A stretch of DNA of 64,000 nt, taken from contig JAJDTI010000148.1 in NCBI GenBank assembly GCA_022827245.1, positions 1-64,000 of the forward strand, read 5' to 3'. How positions within the stretch are numbered: position 1 is the stretch's first letter; every line of letters begins with the position of its first letter. The position numbers were made by a program, and so were the translations under genes. This document shows, one piece after another, positions 10,292 through 17,898 of this stretch. The stretch comes from Pseudomonadales bacterium (lineage in GTDB: Bacteria > Pseudomonadota > Gammaproteobacteria > Pseudomonadales > Azotimanducaceae). Under the pieces are notes generated by a model. That model saw only the letters and a list, made by a program, of their open reading frames with translations, was not told the DNA's origin and searched no databases.

Positions 10292-10620
10292 CAACCTTTC
10301 CGCTACCTATCGGTTTCCCTTATCGGGTCCCCAGGAAAACGGTATTGGGCACGGGCGGGAAGCGCCGCTACGGTGCACCTATCCGGTTTGGACTGGGTTG
10401 CCTCCCTCCTCCGTCCAGTGACCCAGACCGAACCGGGGGCCGCGGGAAGGGTCACCCCCCTCCGACCCGCGGCAAGCGGGGGAAGACCGGAGGCGCCAGC
10501 CGAAGGTCGACCCCCAAGGGCGGCCCGGCCAGTCAGAGGCCGGAGCCAGCCTCCGCGGTCGCGGGTTCCCCGAATCCGCGACCGCTCTTTTCTCGGGGCC
10601 CCCGGACGGGTTCCGCGTGG
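10292..10620 (+). other. Gene-free, highly structured stretch; candidate non-coding RNA
   Basis: No credible reading frame lies between the oxyR-like stop and the convergent gene. The plus strand can fold into several perfect stems: GTGACCC (10418-10424) with GGGTCAC (10449-10455), CCTCCG (10459-10464) with CGGAGG (10488-10493) enclosing CCCGC/GCGGG (10466-10480), and CCGGCC/GGCCGG (10525-10543). CCGGTTTGG (10383-10391) can also pair with CCGAACCGG (10428-10436) inside the first stem, giving a possible pseudoknot. A terminator follows. It matches no riboswitch, 6S, tmRNA, SRP or RNase P signature I know. It may be a free RNA or a structured 3' tail of the oxyR message. Confidence 0.35.
10557..10591 (+). 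terminator. Rho-independent terminator
   Basis: GGTCGCGGGTT and AATCCGCGACC form an 11-bp stem with one G-T type mismatch and a CCCCG loop, followed by GCTCTTTT. The T-rich side is on the plus strand, so it stops transcription coming from the oxyR-like gene or from an RNA encoded in the preceding structured stretch, 265 bases after the last stop codon. Confidence 0.6.
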
Positions 10621-11697
10621 CTACTCCGCCCCGCCGGGCAGGAACACCTCCGCCAGCCCGATGCCGCTCTCGCCGGCGACCGCGTACAGCAGGAACACGC
10701 GTCCGTCCTCGACATGCACCGCCGGATCCCGCAACTGGTTGACATGGCCGTAGGCCGTGCTGCGCACCGACGGCAGGAGCGGCGCGTCCGCCCCTTCCCA
10801 GTCACGCTCCGGACGCAGCACTTCCACCGGCGCCGTCTCCTGCCACGACATCCAGTCCCCGGACACGTCGATCGTGCTGAGCAGGATGCGCTCCGGCACC
10901 TGGCCGACCTGCGTCCAGAAGACGTATAGCGTGTCGCCACGCTTGAGCAGGGCGGCGTGGCGCATGTCGGGATTGAAGAGGAGCGGTCCCTCCTCGAACC
11001 CGGTGAGGCCGTCGGCGGAACGGTAGAACTGGCCCGGCATGGCCATCGCGTAGGTCATGCCGTCGTGGCGGAAGGCGCGCAGGTAGGTCCTGCCAAGGAC
11101 CTCGGGCCGGGCCTCGAAACGGATACCGTCGGTGGAGATTGCGACACGGGTCACCTGGTGGCCCGGTCCTTCCAGCCCGTGGAAATACATGACGATCCTG
11201 CGCGCCGCATCGTCCACGTGCACGTCCGGCGATGCGATGTGCACCGTCGTCATCTCGTGGAGCGCGTCGTGGCCCAGGTTGCTCCCCTTCAGCCGCTCCT
11301 CGACCCGGGCCAGGAGTTCCGGCGGCACCTCGGGGCGCTCGGTCGGGAACAGCGACTCCGCGAGCTGCAGGCTGCCGGGCGGATGCACGGTCCACGGCCC
11401 GGTCAGGCTGTCGGCGTACGCCAGGCGGATGTAGCTGCCCTTGTGATCGGCGAAGTAGAGGTAGTACTCACCGAGCCGGTCCTCGACCCAGTCCGGCACC
11501 CGGATCAGCGACGGACCCTGGATGTTTTCCCCGATGCTCGGATGCGTGGACGCATCGACGATCGGCGCGTCGAGGAGCCGTTCCACGCGGACGGCGGTGT
11601 CGGAATCGGCATTGGCCATGGAGGTCACCATCGCGAGTACGCCCCCCGCGCCGAGCGCGGCGATGGACTTGCGCAAGAGTTTCGTTGGAACATTCAC
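10621..11697 (-). CDS. Exported five-bladed beta-propeller protein, glycosidase-like
   Basis: A 358-residue predicted exported protein. With GTG 11697 as start, the N-terminus (MNVPTKLLRKS then a hydrophobic run to MANAD) is a good signal peptide. The ATG at 11730 would overlap the start region of the divergent gene. The mature part has beta-propeller features of GH43/GH117-like proteins: repeated short strands such as YYLYFADHKGSYIRLAYAD, IVMYFHG and RVFLLYAVAG, with acidic residues in loops. No catalytic triad can be assigned with confidence, so it may bind or cleave a carbohydrate in the periplasm or simply be an uncharacterised propeller. It converges with oxyR and is divergent from the NIPSNAP gene. 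Confidence 0.65.
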   Translation of the reverse strand: MNVPTKLLRKSIAALGAGGVLAMVTSMANADSDTAVRVERLLDAPIVDASTHPSIGENIQGPSLIRVPDWVEDRLGEYYLYFADHKGSYIRLAYADSLTGPWTVHPPGSLQLAESLFPTERPEVPPELLARVEERLKGSNLGHDALHEMTTVHIASPDVHVDDAARRIVMYFHGLEGPGHQVTRVAISTDGIRFEARPEVLGRTYLRAFRHDGMTYAMAMPGQFYRSADGLTGFEEGPLLFNPDMRHAALLKRGDTLYVFWTQVGQVPERILLSTIDVSGDWMSWQETAPVEVLRPERDWEGADAPLLPSVRSTAYGHVNQLRDPAVHVEDGRVFLLYAVAGESGIGLAEVFLPGGAE

Positions 11698-11728
11698 GTT
11701 TGACACGCACAGGACGGAAAACCCAAGC

Positions 11729-12049
11729 ATGTTCTACGAGTTGCGCCAGTACAAGATATTCCCCGGCAAGATGGACGAGTGGGTCGACTTCATGGAAGGG
11801 ACGATCATCCCCTTCCAGGTCGCGCGGGGCATGGTCATCACCGCGAGCTTCCGCGGAGAGGAGGACGACTCGGTTTACGTCTGGATCCGCCGCTTCGCGT
11901 CCGAAGCCGAGCGGGAGCGCCTGTACGAGGCCGTCTACGCCAGCGACGAGTGGACCAACGAGATCGGCCCGCGGGTGGGAGAACTGATCGACCGCGACGG
12001 GATCAACGTCCAGCGCATCGTGCCGACGCCGAAGTCCGTCGCCCAGTAG
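11729..12049 (+). CDS. NIPSNAP family small protein
   Basis: This 106-residue protein has the NIPSNAP/dimeric alpha-beta barrel pattern: MFYELRQYKIFPGKMDEWVDFME at the N-terminus, a central strand VYVWIRRFASEAER and a C-terminal IVPTP. Small bacterial NIPSNAP proteins are cytoplasmic ferredoxin-fold dimers of unclear biochemical role. The ATG at 11729 is preceded by GGACGG. It is followed nine bases later by the MmcQ-like gene, probably one transcript. The divergent exported protein begins only about 30 bases away, so the two promoters must overlap coding sequence or the NIPSNAP promoter lies inside its neighbour. Confidence 0.8.
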   Translation: MFYELRQYKIFPGKMDEWVDFMEGTIIPFQVARGMVITASFRGEEDDSVYVWIRRFASEAERERLYEAVYASDEWTNEIGPRVGELIDRDGINVQRIVPTPKSVAQ

Positions 12050-12058
12050 CCCCCGGAC

Positions 12059-12841
12059 ATGGGCAAGGAGCGCAAGGACATCAACGAGGCGGTCCGCGAG
12101 GTCTGCCTGTCGTTCCCGGAGAGCGAGGAGGTGCCCTCACGCGGTTCCCCGGACTTCCGGGTGCGCGGCAAGACGTTCGCGACCTACGCCGTCAACCACC
12201 ACGGCGACGGCCGCATCGCGCTGTGGCTGAACGCGCCGGACGGCGCGCAGCGTTTCTATTCCGAGAACGAGCCGGAGTGCTACTTCGTGCCGCCCTACGT
12301 CGGTCCCAGGGGCTGGCTGGGCGTGGAACTCGACAAGGGGCTCGACTGGCGCACGATCGCGAAGCGCGTGCGCGAAGCCTACGAGAAGGCCGCGCCCGCC
12401 TCCCTCGCGCGCGCCGTCGGCGAGACCATCGCCATCGAACCGCCCACGGAGACCATTTCGGACGAGCAGTTCGACCCCCTCCTCGCCCCACACGCGCAGG
12501 ACCGGCTCGCGAAGCTGCGCGAGATCTGCCTGGCGCTCCCCGAGACAAGCGAGGCGAAGCAGTTCGGCACGCCCGCCTTCAGGGCCGGCAAGAAGACGTT
12601 CTGCGGCGCCCACCGCCGCGGCGGGCGCATGCACCTGGAGTTCTGGGTGGGCAGCGACCGGCAGGCCCTGCTCACGTTCGACCGGCGCTACTCGGTTCCG
12701 AGATACACCGGCCACAACGGCTGGATCCACCTCGACGTCGAAGAGCAGGTGGATTGGGACGAAGTGCGGGGCCTCGTCCTCGAGAGCTATCGGCACTTCG
12801 CCTTGAAGCGCATGCTGAAGGCGCTGCCCGAGGAGGCGTGA
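12059..12841 (+). CDS. Tandem MmcQ/YjbR-domain protein
   Basis: The 260-residue protein contains two copies of the MmcQ/YjbR fold, each about 115 residues. Copy one runs from VREVCLSFPESEEV to LDWRTIAKRVREAYEKAAP, copy two from LREICLALPETSEAK to VDWDEVRGLVLESYRHFA. Each shows the family order: LP(E/F)-x-E start, FRVxGKTF strand, G(W)LG/GWIHLDV and a closing helix. Single-domain members are usually about 120 residues, so this is an internal duplication. The family has a double-wing DNA-binding-like fold, but a specific role is not established. It probably shares an operon with the NIPSNAP gene upstream and the dehydrogenase downstream. Confidence 0.8.
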   Translation: MGKERKDINEAVREVCLSFPESEEVPSRGSPDFRVRGKTFATYAVNHHGDGRIALWLNAPDGAQRFYSENEPECYFVPPYVGPRGWLGVELDKGLDWRTIAKRVREAYEKAAPASLARAVGETIAIEPPTETISDEQFDPLLAPHAQDRLAKLREICLALPETSEAKQFGTPAFRAGKKTFCGAHRRGGRMHLEFWVGSDRQALLTFDRRYSVPRYTGHNGWIHLDVEEQVDWDEVRGLVLESYRHFALKRMLKALPEEA

Positions 12842-12896
12842 CCAACCCGACGCCCGCACAGGCCCACCACCGTCAAGTCGCAAGCCAGGAGGAGAG

Positions 12897-13901
12897 ATGA
12901 CCTATCGCGTACTGTGGCCACGGACCTTCGGCCGCAACCACGAAGTGGAGACCGAAGCGCTCGGCGAGGGATTCACGGCCGAGTTCTGCCGCGGCTTCGA
13001 CGAAGTCACCGAGGAGCAGTGGAACGCGTGCGACGCCATCGTCGGGGTCTCGCCGCCGGCCGAGTACCTCCCGCGGATCCACAAGTGCCGCATCGTCGTG
13101 AAGACGGCGGTCGGCTTCGACGACGTGGACCTGAAGGCGTGGGGCGAGGCCGGCATCCCGGTCTGCAACACCCCGGACTACGGCACACGCGAGGTCGCGG
13201 ACCACGCCATCGCCCTGATGATGACCCTCACCAAGAGCATCGCCTTCCACGACGAGAGCCTGCGCGCCGACCCCGTCGAAAACTGGCGCCCGATGCTCAA
13301 TCCCTACGGCCGGCGCCTCTCCGAGTGCACGTTCGGCGTCGTCGGCCTCGGCCGCATCGGCACGACCGCGGCCCTGCGCGCGAAGGCGTTCGACATGGAC
13401 GTCGTCTTCTTCGACCCCTACCTGCCGAACGGCATCGAACTCGCGCTCGGCGTACGCAAGGCGCAGAGCCTCGAGGAACTGATGGGCCAGAGCGACATCG
13501 TGAGCGTCCACACCCCGCTCAACGACGAGACCCGCAACATCCTCGACGCCGCGGCCTTCGCCGCCGCGAAGCCCGGGATCATCGTCATCAACACCGCCCG
13601 CGGTCCGCTCATCGACCTCGGCGCGCTGCACGACGCCATGCAGAACGACGTGGTCCTCGCCGCGGGCCTCGACGTGCTCCCCGACGAACCGGCCAACCTG
13701 AACGACCCGCTCATCGCCGCCTGGCACCGCAACGAGGAGTGGATTCGCCACCGGCTCGTCATCACGCCGCACTCGGCGTTCTTCACGCCGGAGAGCGTCA
13801 GGGACATCCGGGCGTTCTCAGCGCAGACCGCGGCGCGCTACCTGCGCGGGGGGCGGCTGGAGAACTGCGTGAACGGGGAGTTTTTGGTGAATCCGCGGTA
13901 G
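12897..13901 (+). CDS. D-isomer-specific 2-hydroxyacid dehydrogenase (CtBP-like)
   Basis: A 334-residue NAD(P)-dependent dehydrogenase. The Rossmann motif is FGVVGLGRIGTTAALRAKAF, and the catalytic set Arg (INTARGP), Glu (LPDEP) and His (ITPHSAFFT) is complete and in order. VGFDDVDLKAWGEAGIPVCN is the usual hinge region. The enzyme should interconvert a 2-oxoacid and a D-2-hydroxyacid; within the family it looks closest to phosphoglycerate-dehydrogenase/CtBP-type proteins. It is preceded by GGAGGAGAG ahead of ATG 12897 and follows the MmcQ-like gene by 55 bases. Which acid it uses is not visible from the sequence. Confidence 0.88.
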   Translation: MTYRVLWPRTFGRNHEVETEALGEGFTAEFCRGFDEVTEEQWNACDAIVGVSPPAEYLPRIHKCRIVVKTAVGFDDVDLKAWGEAGIPVCNTPDYGTREVADHAIALMMTLTKSIAFHDESLRADPVENWRPMLNPYGRRLSECTFGVVGLGRIGTTAALRAKAFDMDVVFFDPYLPNGIELALGVRKAQSLEELMGQSDIVSVHTPLNDETRNILDAAAFAAAKPGIIVINTARGPLIDLGALHDAMQNDVVLAAGLDVLPDEPANLNDPLIAAWHRNEEWIRHRLVITPHSAFFTPESVRDIRAFSAQTAARYLRGGRLENCVNGEFLVNPR

Positions 13902-13915
13902 GGGATCGGGCGGCC

Positions 13916-14344
13916 TTAGCCCACCGCCTTCAGTTCCGAGCGATCCACCACCCGCTCCCGCAACTCGGAACTCGAGAACGCGTGGGGCCGCTTGTTGAAG
14001 TAGCAGCGGTCGAGGGTCTCCTCGCGGCCGGTGAAGTCCCTGTCCCGGTACTCGTCGCCGAGGATGCGCACGTCCCAGTCCAGGCAGCGGAGGATCTCGA
14101 GGACGTGGGCCTCTGTGTCGTAGACGATGGTCTCGTCGACGTAGCGGCACGCCGCCACCTGGATCTGGCGCTCCACGATGCTCTGCACGGGCCGGTTCTT
14201 GTCCGGCCGGTCGATGCTCGGGTCGCTCTGGATGCAGACGATGAGGTGGTCGCAGACGGCCTTGGCCTCCTGCATCATCAGGACGTGTCCGGCGTGGAAC
14301 AGGTCGAAGGCCCCGAAGGTGATGCCTTTCTTCAGCGCTGCCAT
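13916..14344 (-). CDS. Cytidylyltransferase-like nucleotidyltransferase
   Basis: A 142-residue small nucleotidyltransferase of the glycerol-3-phosphate cytidylyltransferase (TagD) type. The nucleotide-binding HxGH motif is in FGAFDLFHAGHVLMM near the N-terminus, followed by VERQIQVAACRYVDE and a C-terminal SSSELRERV that corresponds to the ISTS-type motif. Such enzymes activate a phosphorylated alcohol as its CDP derivative. The C-terminus converges with the dehydrogenase at a distance of 14 bases. No teichoic-acid or capsule genes are nearby, so the substrate is unclear. Confidence 0.85.
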   Translation of the reverse strand: MAALKKGITFGAFDLFHAGHVLMMQEAKAVCDHLIVCIQSDPSIDRPDKNRPVQSIVERQIQVAACRYVDETIVYDTEAHVLEILRCLDWDVRILGDEYRDRDFTGREETLDRCYFNKRPHAFSSSELRERVVDRSELKAVG

Positions 14345-14455
14345 CTCGTGGTCGAGTCCCCGGTCGCGACGACGCCCGGAACTCTAGTGGAAGGGCCGTG
14401 CGGGGGCAATGTACGGCAGATGAACATTTCGTTTCACCCGGTGGCCCAGGGGCGG

Positions 14456-15133
14456 TCAGGGCTCGCCCGGGGGAGGCTTCGTGGAGAAGTCGATCGTCCA
14501 CCCGGAACGGCGCCAGATCAGCCAGGTGAGGAACGGATAGAACGCGATGGCCGACGCCACGTGCCACTCCGTCAGGTTCTCGATCCAGTCGTCGTCCTCG
14601 ACGAAGTTCTGCAGCCCGCCGAGCGTCAGCCCCTCGACCAGTACCGCCAGGCAGAGGATCACCTTGATCCGGACGAGCCGCGTCTCGCCGAGGGTCGCCT
14701 GTGCGCGGTACGCGAGGAACAGTTCGGCGAGGAACGTGCAGCCGAAGAACACGATCGTGCCGTAGCGGCGCATGGCCCGGTAGAGGTCGCCCTCCGAACC
14801 GAGGAAGGTCGTGTAGAGCACGAAGAAGAGCGCCCCGACGACGCCCGTCGCCACGGTGGCCGTGCGCCAACGGGTGGACGTCTCGCCGCTGCTGCGGAGC
14901 CAGTGTCCGCACAGGACCCAGTAGACGATCCAGAACGCGGCCGCAGGCAACATGGCGGCCTTGAAGATGAAGAAGCCGGCGCCGTGGCGGCCAGCCGCAC
15001 TCACGCTCGTGCAGCCGGTCAGGTGCGGAACGCATGTCGGAACGTGGTCGCCCAGCGCGGAGGCCACGTACGCCGCCGTGACGCCCAGCCAGCTCAGCGC
15101 CCAGACGACGACGGCAACGTGACGCAGGTCCAC
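14456..15133 (-). CDS. Six-helix membrane protein, Frag1/DRAM-like
   Basis: A 225-residue integral membrane protein with about six hydrophobic segments. The first long loop carries two cysteines (PTCVPHLTGC), then come GFFIFKAAMLPAAAF, a TM pair around VVGALFFVLYTTFLG, RYGTIVFFGCTFLAEL and a terminal EWHVASAIAFYPFLTW. The pattern of the loop cysteines, the FLG..GD..YRAMRRYGT segment and the E-WH motif resembles Frag1/DRAM/CWH43-type proteins, from memory. The start is GTG 15133. No enzymatic function can be inferred. It is transcribed away from the tRNA gene, with about 90 bases between them. Confidence 0.6.
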   Translation of the reverse strand: MDLRHVAVVVWALSWLGVTAAYVASALGDHVPTCVPHLTGCTSVSAAGRHGAGFFIFKAAMLPAAAFWIVYWVLCGHWLRSSGETSTRWRTATVATGVVGALFFVLYTTFLGSEGDLYRAMRRYGTIVFFGCTFLAELFLAYRAQATLGETRLVRIKVILCLAVLVEGLTLGGLQNFVEDDDWIENLTEWHVASAIAFYPFLTWLIWRRSGWTIDFSTKPPPGEP

Positions 15134-15225
15134 GGCGTGACGATACTCGCGTGCGGCAGGCAGGTATACGGGGCTCGGCCGGACGTTGAGGGAAGCGGCC
15201 CCGGTGACCGATAATACGCCCGCGT

Positions 15226-15301
15226 GGGGCCGTAGCTCAGCCGGGAGAGCGCGACGTTCGCAATGTCGAGGTCGGGGGTTCGATCCCCCCCGGCTCCACC
15301 A
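15226..15301 (+). tRNA. tRNA-Ala (anticodon CGC)
   Basis: A complete 76-base cloverleaf. The acceptor stem is GGGGCCG with CGGCTCC (one G-T pair), the D-arm starts GCTC and closes GAGC, the anticodon stem is CGACG/TGTCG with loop TTCGCAA giving anticodon CGC at 34-36, and the T-arm is GGGGG-TTCGATC-CCCCC. The CCA end is encoded (15299-15301). It decodes GCG, a frequent alanine codon in GC-rich genomes. Its last base directly touches the stop codon of the convergent sulfotransferase. No integrase or direct repeat marks it as an integration site. Confidence 0.95.
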
Positions 15302-16432
15302 CTATTCGGGACCGCTTCCCGGCGGCCGGTACCCCCACTCCTCCACGGCGAACCCCCACGCCCGGTCGACCGCGTCGATCGTCTGCCGATCGATCCGATG
15401 CGGGTTCTTGCGATAACCCGACAAGGTCCCCAGGTAGTCGGCGATCGGCCGTCGCGCCCGCTCCCAACCCGGCAGTGCCAGCTCGGCGTAGAAACGCTCC
15501 AGTTCCGCCATGGGCGCGCGTTCGAGATCCTCGAAACGTACTTCGGCCAGATGGCCCGCGGGGATCAGTTCCCGATCGCGGAGGTACCGGCGCATCATGG
15601 CCGCGTACGAGTCGAGAATGGTCGCGGCCACCGCTTCCGCATCCGCATCGTCCAGTTGGCAGACGGGCAGCATGGTCCGGTACAGGTGCTTCATCGATGC
15701 GTACACCACGTACGGATTGCGCACGATGTGGATGAACTTCGCGTCGGGAAACAGGCGCAGGAGTTCGGCGGTGCGGCCGAGGTTGGTCGGGCTCTTGAGC
15801 AACAGCCGGCGTCCGCCCGAGGCCAGGGTGGCCTTGCGCAGCACGTCCAGGTAGGCGCTTTCCCAACGCGCCCGTTCCCGGTCCGAGAGCCGCATGGTGG
15901 CGTACTTCTCGAGGTACGCGCGCGCCCGGCCCGGGAACGACAGGTGGTGGACCCACGACAGGTGCGAGGTGTTGGCCAGGGCGATCTCCTCTTCCTGCGG
16001 CAGGTCAAGGGACACGGCCATGTCGTCCATGGGGCGCGTGGCGGGCACCCGTCGGGCAACCAGGCGCTCCAGCCACCCCCGTCCGACCAGGAACATCGGC
16101 GCGGCGATGGCCTGGAACGTGGAGACCACGCCGAAGCCCGGGTCTCGGGCGAGGAGGTTCAGCAGGTGCGTGGTGCCGGAGCGACCGGAGCCCTGGATGT
16201 ACAGCGGCGCTTGGTCGATCGCGATCCGCGCCATCCGCGACGGGCCGTAGCACAGGCGCTCGGCGACCCGCAGCGGCGCCGTCAGCGCGCTGACGCCGAG
16301 CACGCGCGCCAGCTTGCCCCAGTACCGGCGCGGCACGCCGCCGTTGTCCGCGATCAGGCGCAGCCATACCCCGAGGGGCGCCATCGCGAACATGTGCTGC
16401 ATGGTAGAACCGGCGGCGCCCCCCGCGGTCAT
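15302..16432 (-). CDS. Sulfotransferase family protein
   Basis: A PAPS-dependent sulfotransferase-like protein of about 376 residues from ATG 16432 (a TTG at 16486 would extend it). The 5'-phosphosulfate loop is YIQGSGRSGTTHLLNLL, and the 3'-phosphate region is KFIHIVRNPYVVYASMKH with KSPTNLGR before it. Many bacterial members sulfate small molecules or lipids or have lost that activity; the acceptor is unknown. The stop codon abuts the 3' CCA of the convergent tRNA-Ala gene with no spacer. The DUF1214 gene is divergent, starting about 100 bases away. Confidence 0.85.
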   Translation of the reverse strand: MTAGGAAGSTMQHMFAMAPLGVWLRLIADNGGVPRRYWGKLARVLGVSALTAPLRVAERLCYGPSRMARIAIDQAPLYIQGSGRSGTTHLLNLLARDPGFGVVSTFQAIAAPMFLVGRGWLERLVARRVPATRPMDDMAVSLDLPQEEEIALANTSHLSWVHHLSFPGRARAYLEKYATMRLSDRERARWESAYLDVLRKATLASGGRRLLLKSPTNLGRTAELLRLFPDAKFIHIVRNPYVVYASMKHLYRTMLPVCQLDDADAEAVAATILDSYAAMMRRYLRDRELIPAGHLAEVRFEDLERAPMAELERFYAELALPGWERARRPIADYLGTLSGYRKNPHRIDRQTIDAVDRAWGFAVEEWGYRPPGSGPE

Positions 16433-16530
16433 GCCCGCACCCCACGGCCAACCGCCGGGCGCGTCGATTGCGCCGAGCCCTGCCAACCAACAACATTGGG
16501 TCGCATGTGCGTCCCCCGCGAGAACCAGTC

Positions 16531-17817
16531 ATGAGAATACTCGGCTACGGCGCGGCGGCCCTCGCGGCCATCGCCCTGGCGCTCTACTTCGCGTTCTTCT
16601 TCAATCCCCAGACGGAGGACCAGGAAGCGGTGAACGCGGCGTGGGCGCGGTTCGCCCAGGACGTCGCGGAACTCGGCGACGTCGTCGAAGACGCGCCGTT
16701 CAACCGCGACGAACGCACCGCCGCCGTCGGGTACCGGCACATCGCGCGGTTCCTTTCGACCTTCCTCGCCGAGCACACGGAATTCCGGGACCCGGACTAC
16801 CCGCAGTTCTCGCGCTTCCCCAACAGCGTCGCCCGCATCGGCTGGGACAACCCGGACGGTCTGTACCTCGCGTTCCCTGTGCGCGGCGATCACGTCTACC
16901 GGTTGCGCGGGAACACGAGCAATTTCGACCTCGTCACGATCAACGTCTACAGCGGCATGCTCGGCCACACCCCGGTGTCGGACATCCGGAACATCTCGAG
17001 CATCGCCTCGGACGACCTCGACGTCGACGCGAACGGCGACTTCGTCCTGACCCTCGCCGCGGCGCCGGCCGAAGGCGACTGGCTCGGCCTGGAACCGGAC
17101 GCGTACATCGTCGTGGTCCGACGCCTCGCCTCCGAATGGGAGAACACCGACGAGGGTCTTTGGGAAGTCGTCAACCTGACCACGCTCGGCACGGGCGCGC
17201 CCCGCCCGACGGCCGCGTCGATCGCCCGCCAGCTCGATGACGCGGTAACGCAGACCCGCGCCCTGCGCGAACTCCTCACCATCGCCCATCGGCTCACGTT
17301 CCAGCTCGCGCAAAGCCCCAACGAGGTCGCCGAACCGGCGGAGACGGATCCGAACATACCGATGGCCGACGCCTTCCAGGCAGCCTCCCGGGGCTACTTC
17401 CAACTGGAAGAGGACGAAGCCCTCCTGGTCGAAGCGCCGGTCGCCGACTGCCGGTACACCAACATCCAGCTCGCCAATCCGTGGATGGAGTCACTCGACT
17501 ACGCCAGCCACCAGTCGAGCCTGAACCACCGCACCGCCCACGTGGACGCCGACGGCCGGGTGCGCTACGTCATCAGCCTGCGGGACCCCGGCGTGCAGAA
17601 CTGGCTGGACACGGCCGGCTGGGCCGAGGGGTCGCTCTGCGCCCGGTGGACCTATTGCACCGAGTACCCCACCCGGATCTCCGCCCGCCTGGTCAAACTG
17701 GACGAACTCCATCGCTACCTGCCGGACGACACGCCGAGGGTCGATGCCGCGGAACGGAGGCGCGTCGTGGCGGCGCGGCAGGCCGCGGTCAGCCGGCGCT
17801 ACGCGGGAGGCTCTTAA
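16531..17817 (+). CDS. Membrane-anchored DUF1214-domain protein
   Basis: A 428-residue protein with one N-terminal transmembrane segment (MRILGYGAAALAAIALALYFAFFF), so it is anchored with its bulk in the periplasm. The C-terminal part, from DEALLVEAPVADCRYTNIQLANPWMESLDY through WLDTAGWAEGSLCARW, is the conserved DUF1214 region; a DUF1254-like arrangement may precede it. The family's molecular role is unknown. The start at ATG 16531 is preferred over the upstream ATG in the same frame because the signal-anchor begins there. The 3' end runs directly into an AT-rich island. Confidence 0.75.
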   Translation: MRILGYGAAALAAIALALYFAFFFNPQTEDQEAVNAAWARFAQDVAELGDVVEDAPFNRDERTAAVGYRHIARFLSTFLAEHTEFRDPDYPQFSRFPNSVARIGWDNPDGLYLAFPVRGDHVYRLRGNTSNFDLVTINVYSGMLGHTPVSDIRNISSIASDDLDVDANGDFVLTLAAAPAEGDWLGLEPDAYIVVVRRLASEWENTDEGLWEVVNLTTLGTGAPRPTAASIARQLDDAVTQTRALRELLTIAHRLTFQLAQSPNEVAEPAETDPNIPMADAFQAASRGYFQLEEDEALLVEAPVADCRYTNIQLANPWMESLDYASHQSSLNHRTAHVDADGRVRYVISLRDPGVQNWLDTAGWAEGSLCARWTYCTEYPTRISARLVKLDELHRYLPDDTPRVDAAERRRVVAARQAAVSRRYAGGS

Positions 17818-17898
17818 ATTACTTGATAAAAACCCTTTAAATATTTGTATTTATTATAAAAAACAACCCTCATGTCGTGCGCGCGCGACACGGAAAGT
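17818..17898. other. AT-rich island at the 3' end of the parB-like gene
   Basis: About 55 bases (17818-17870) are dominated by A and T, in sharp contrast with the GC-rich surroundings. TGTCG/CGACA (17873-17888) forms a short hairpin, and on the minus strand a six-T run follows nine bases further on. It could be a poor terminator for the parB-like gene. Two A/T-rich stretches thus enclose that gene (see 19465-19500). Confidence 0.5.

Noticed and set aside
10321-10591. Cobalamin riboswitch suggested by GGGAAG and AGCC-like pieces
   Set aside because: The conserved CCCCGCAACTG-type core and the GCCACTG/AGCCAGGAGACC boxes are not present, and no gene begins downstream on either strand.
10292-10591. 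RNase P, 6S, tmRNA or SRP RNA
   Set aside because: None of the universal sequence blocks of these RNAs can be found on either strand.
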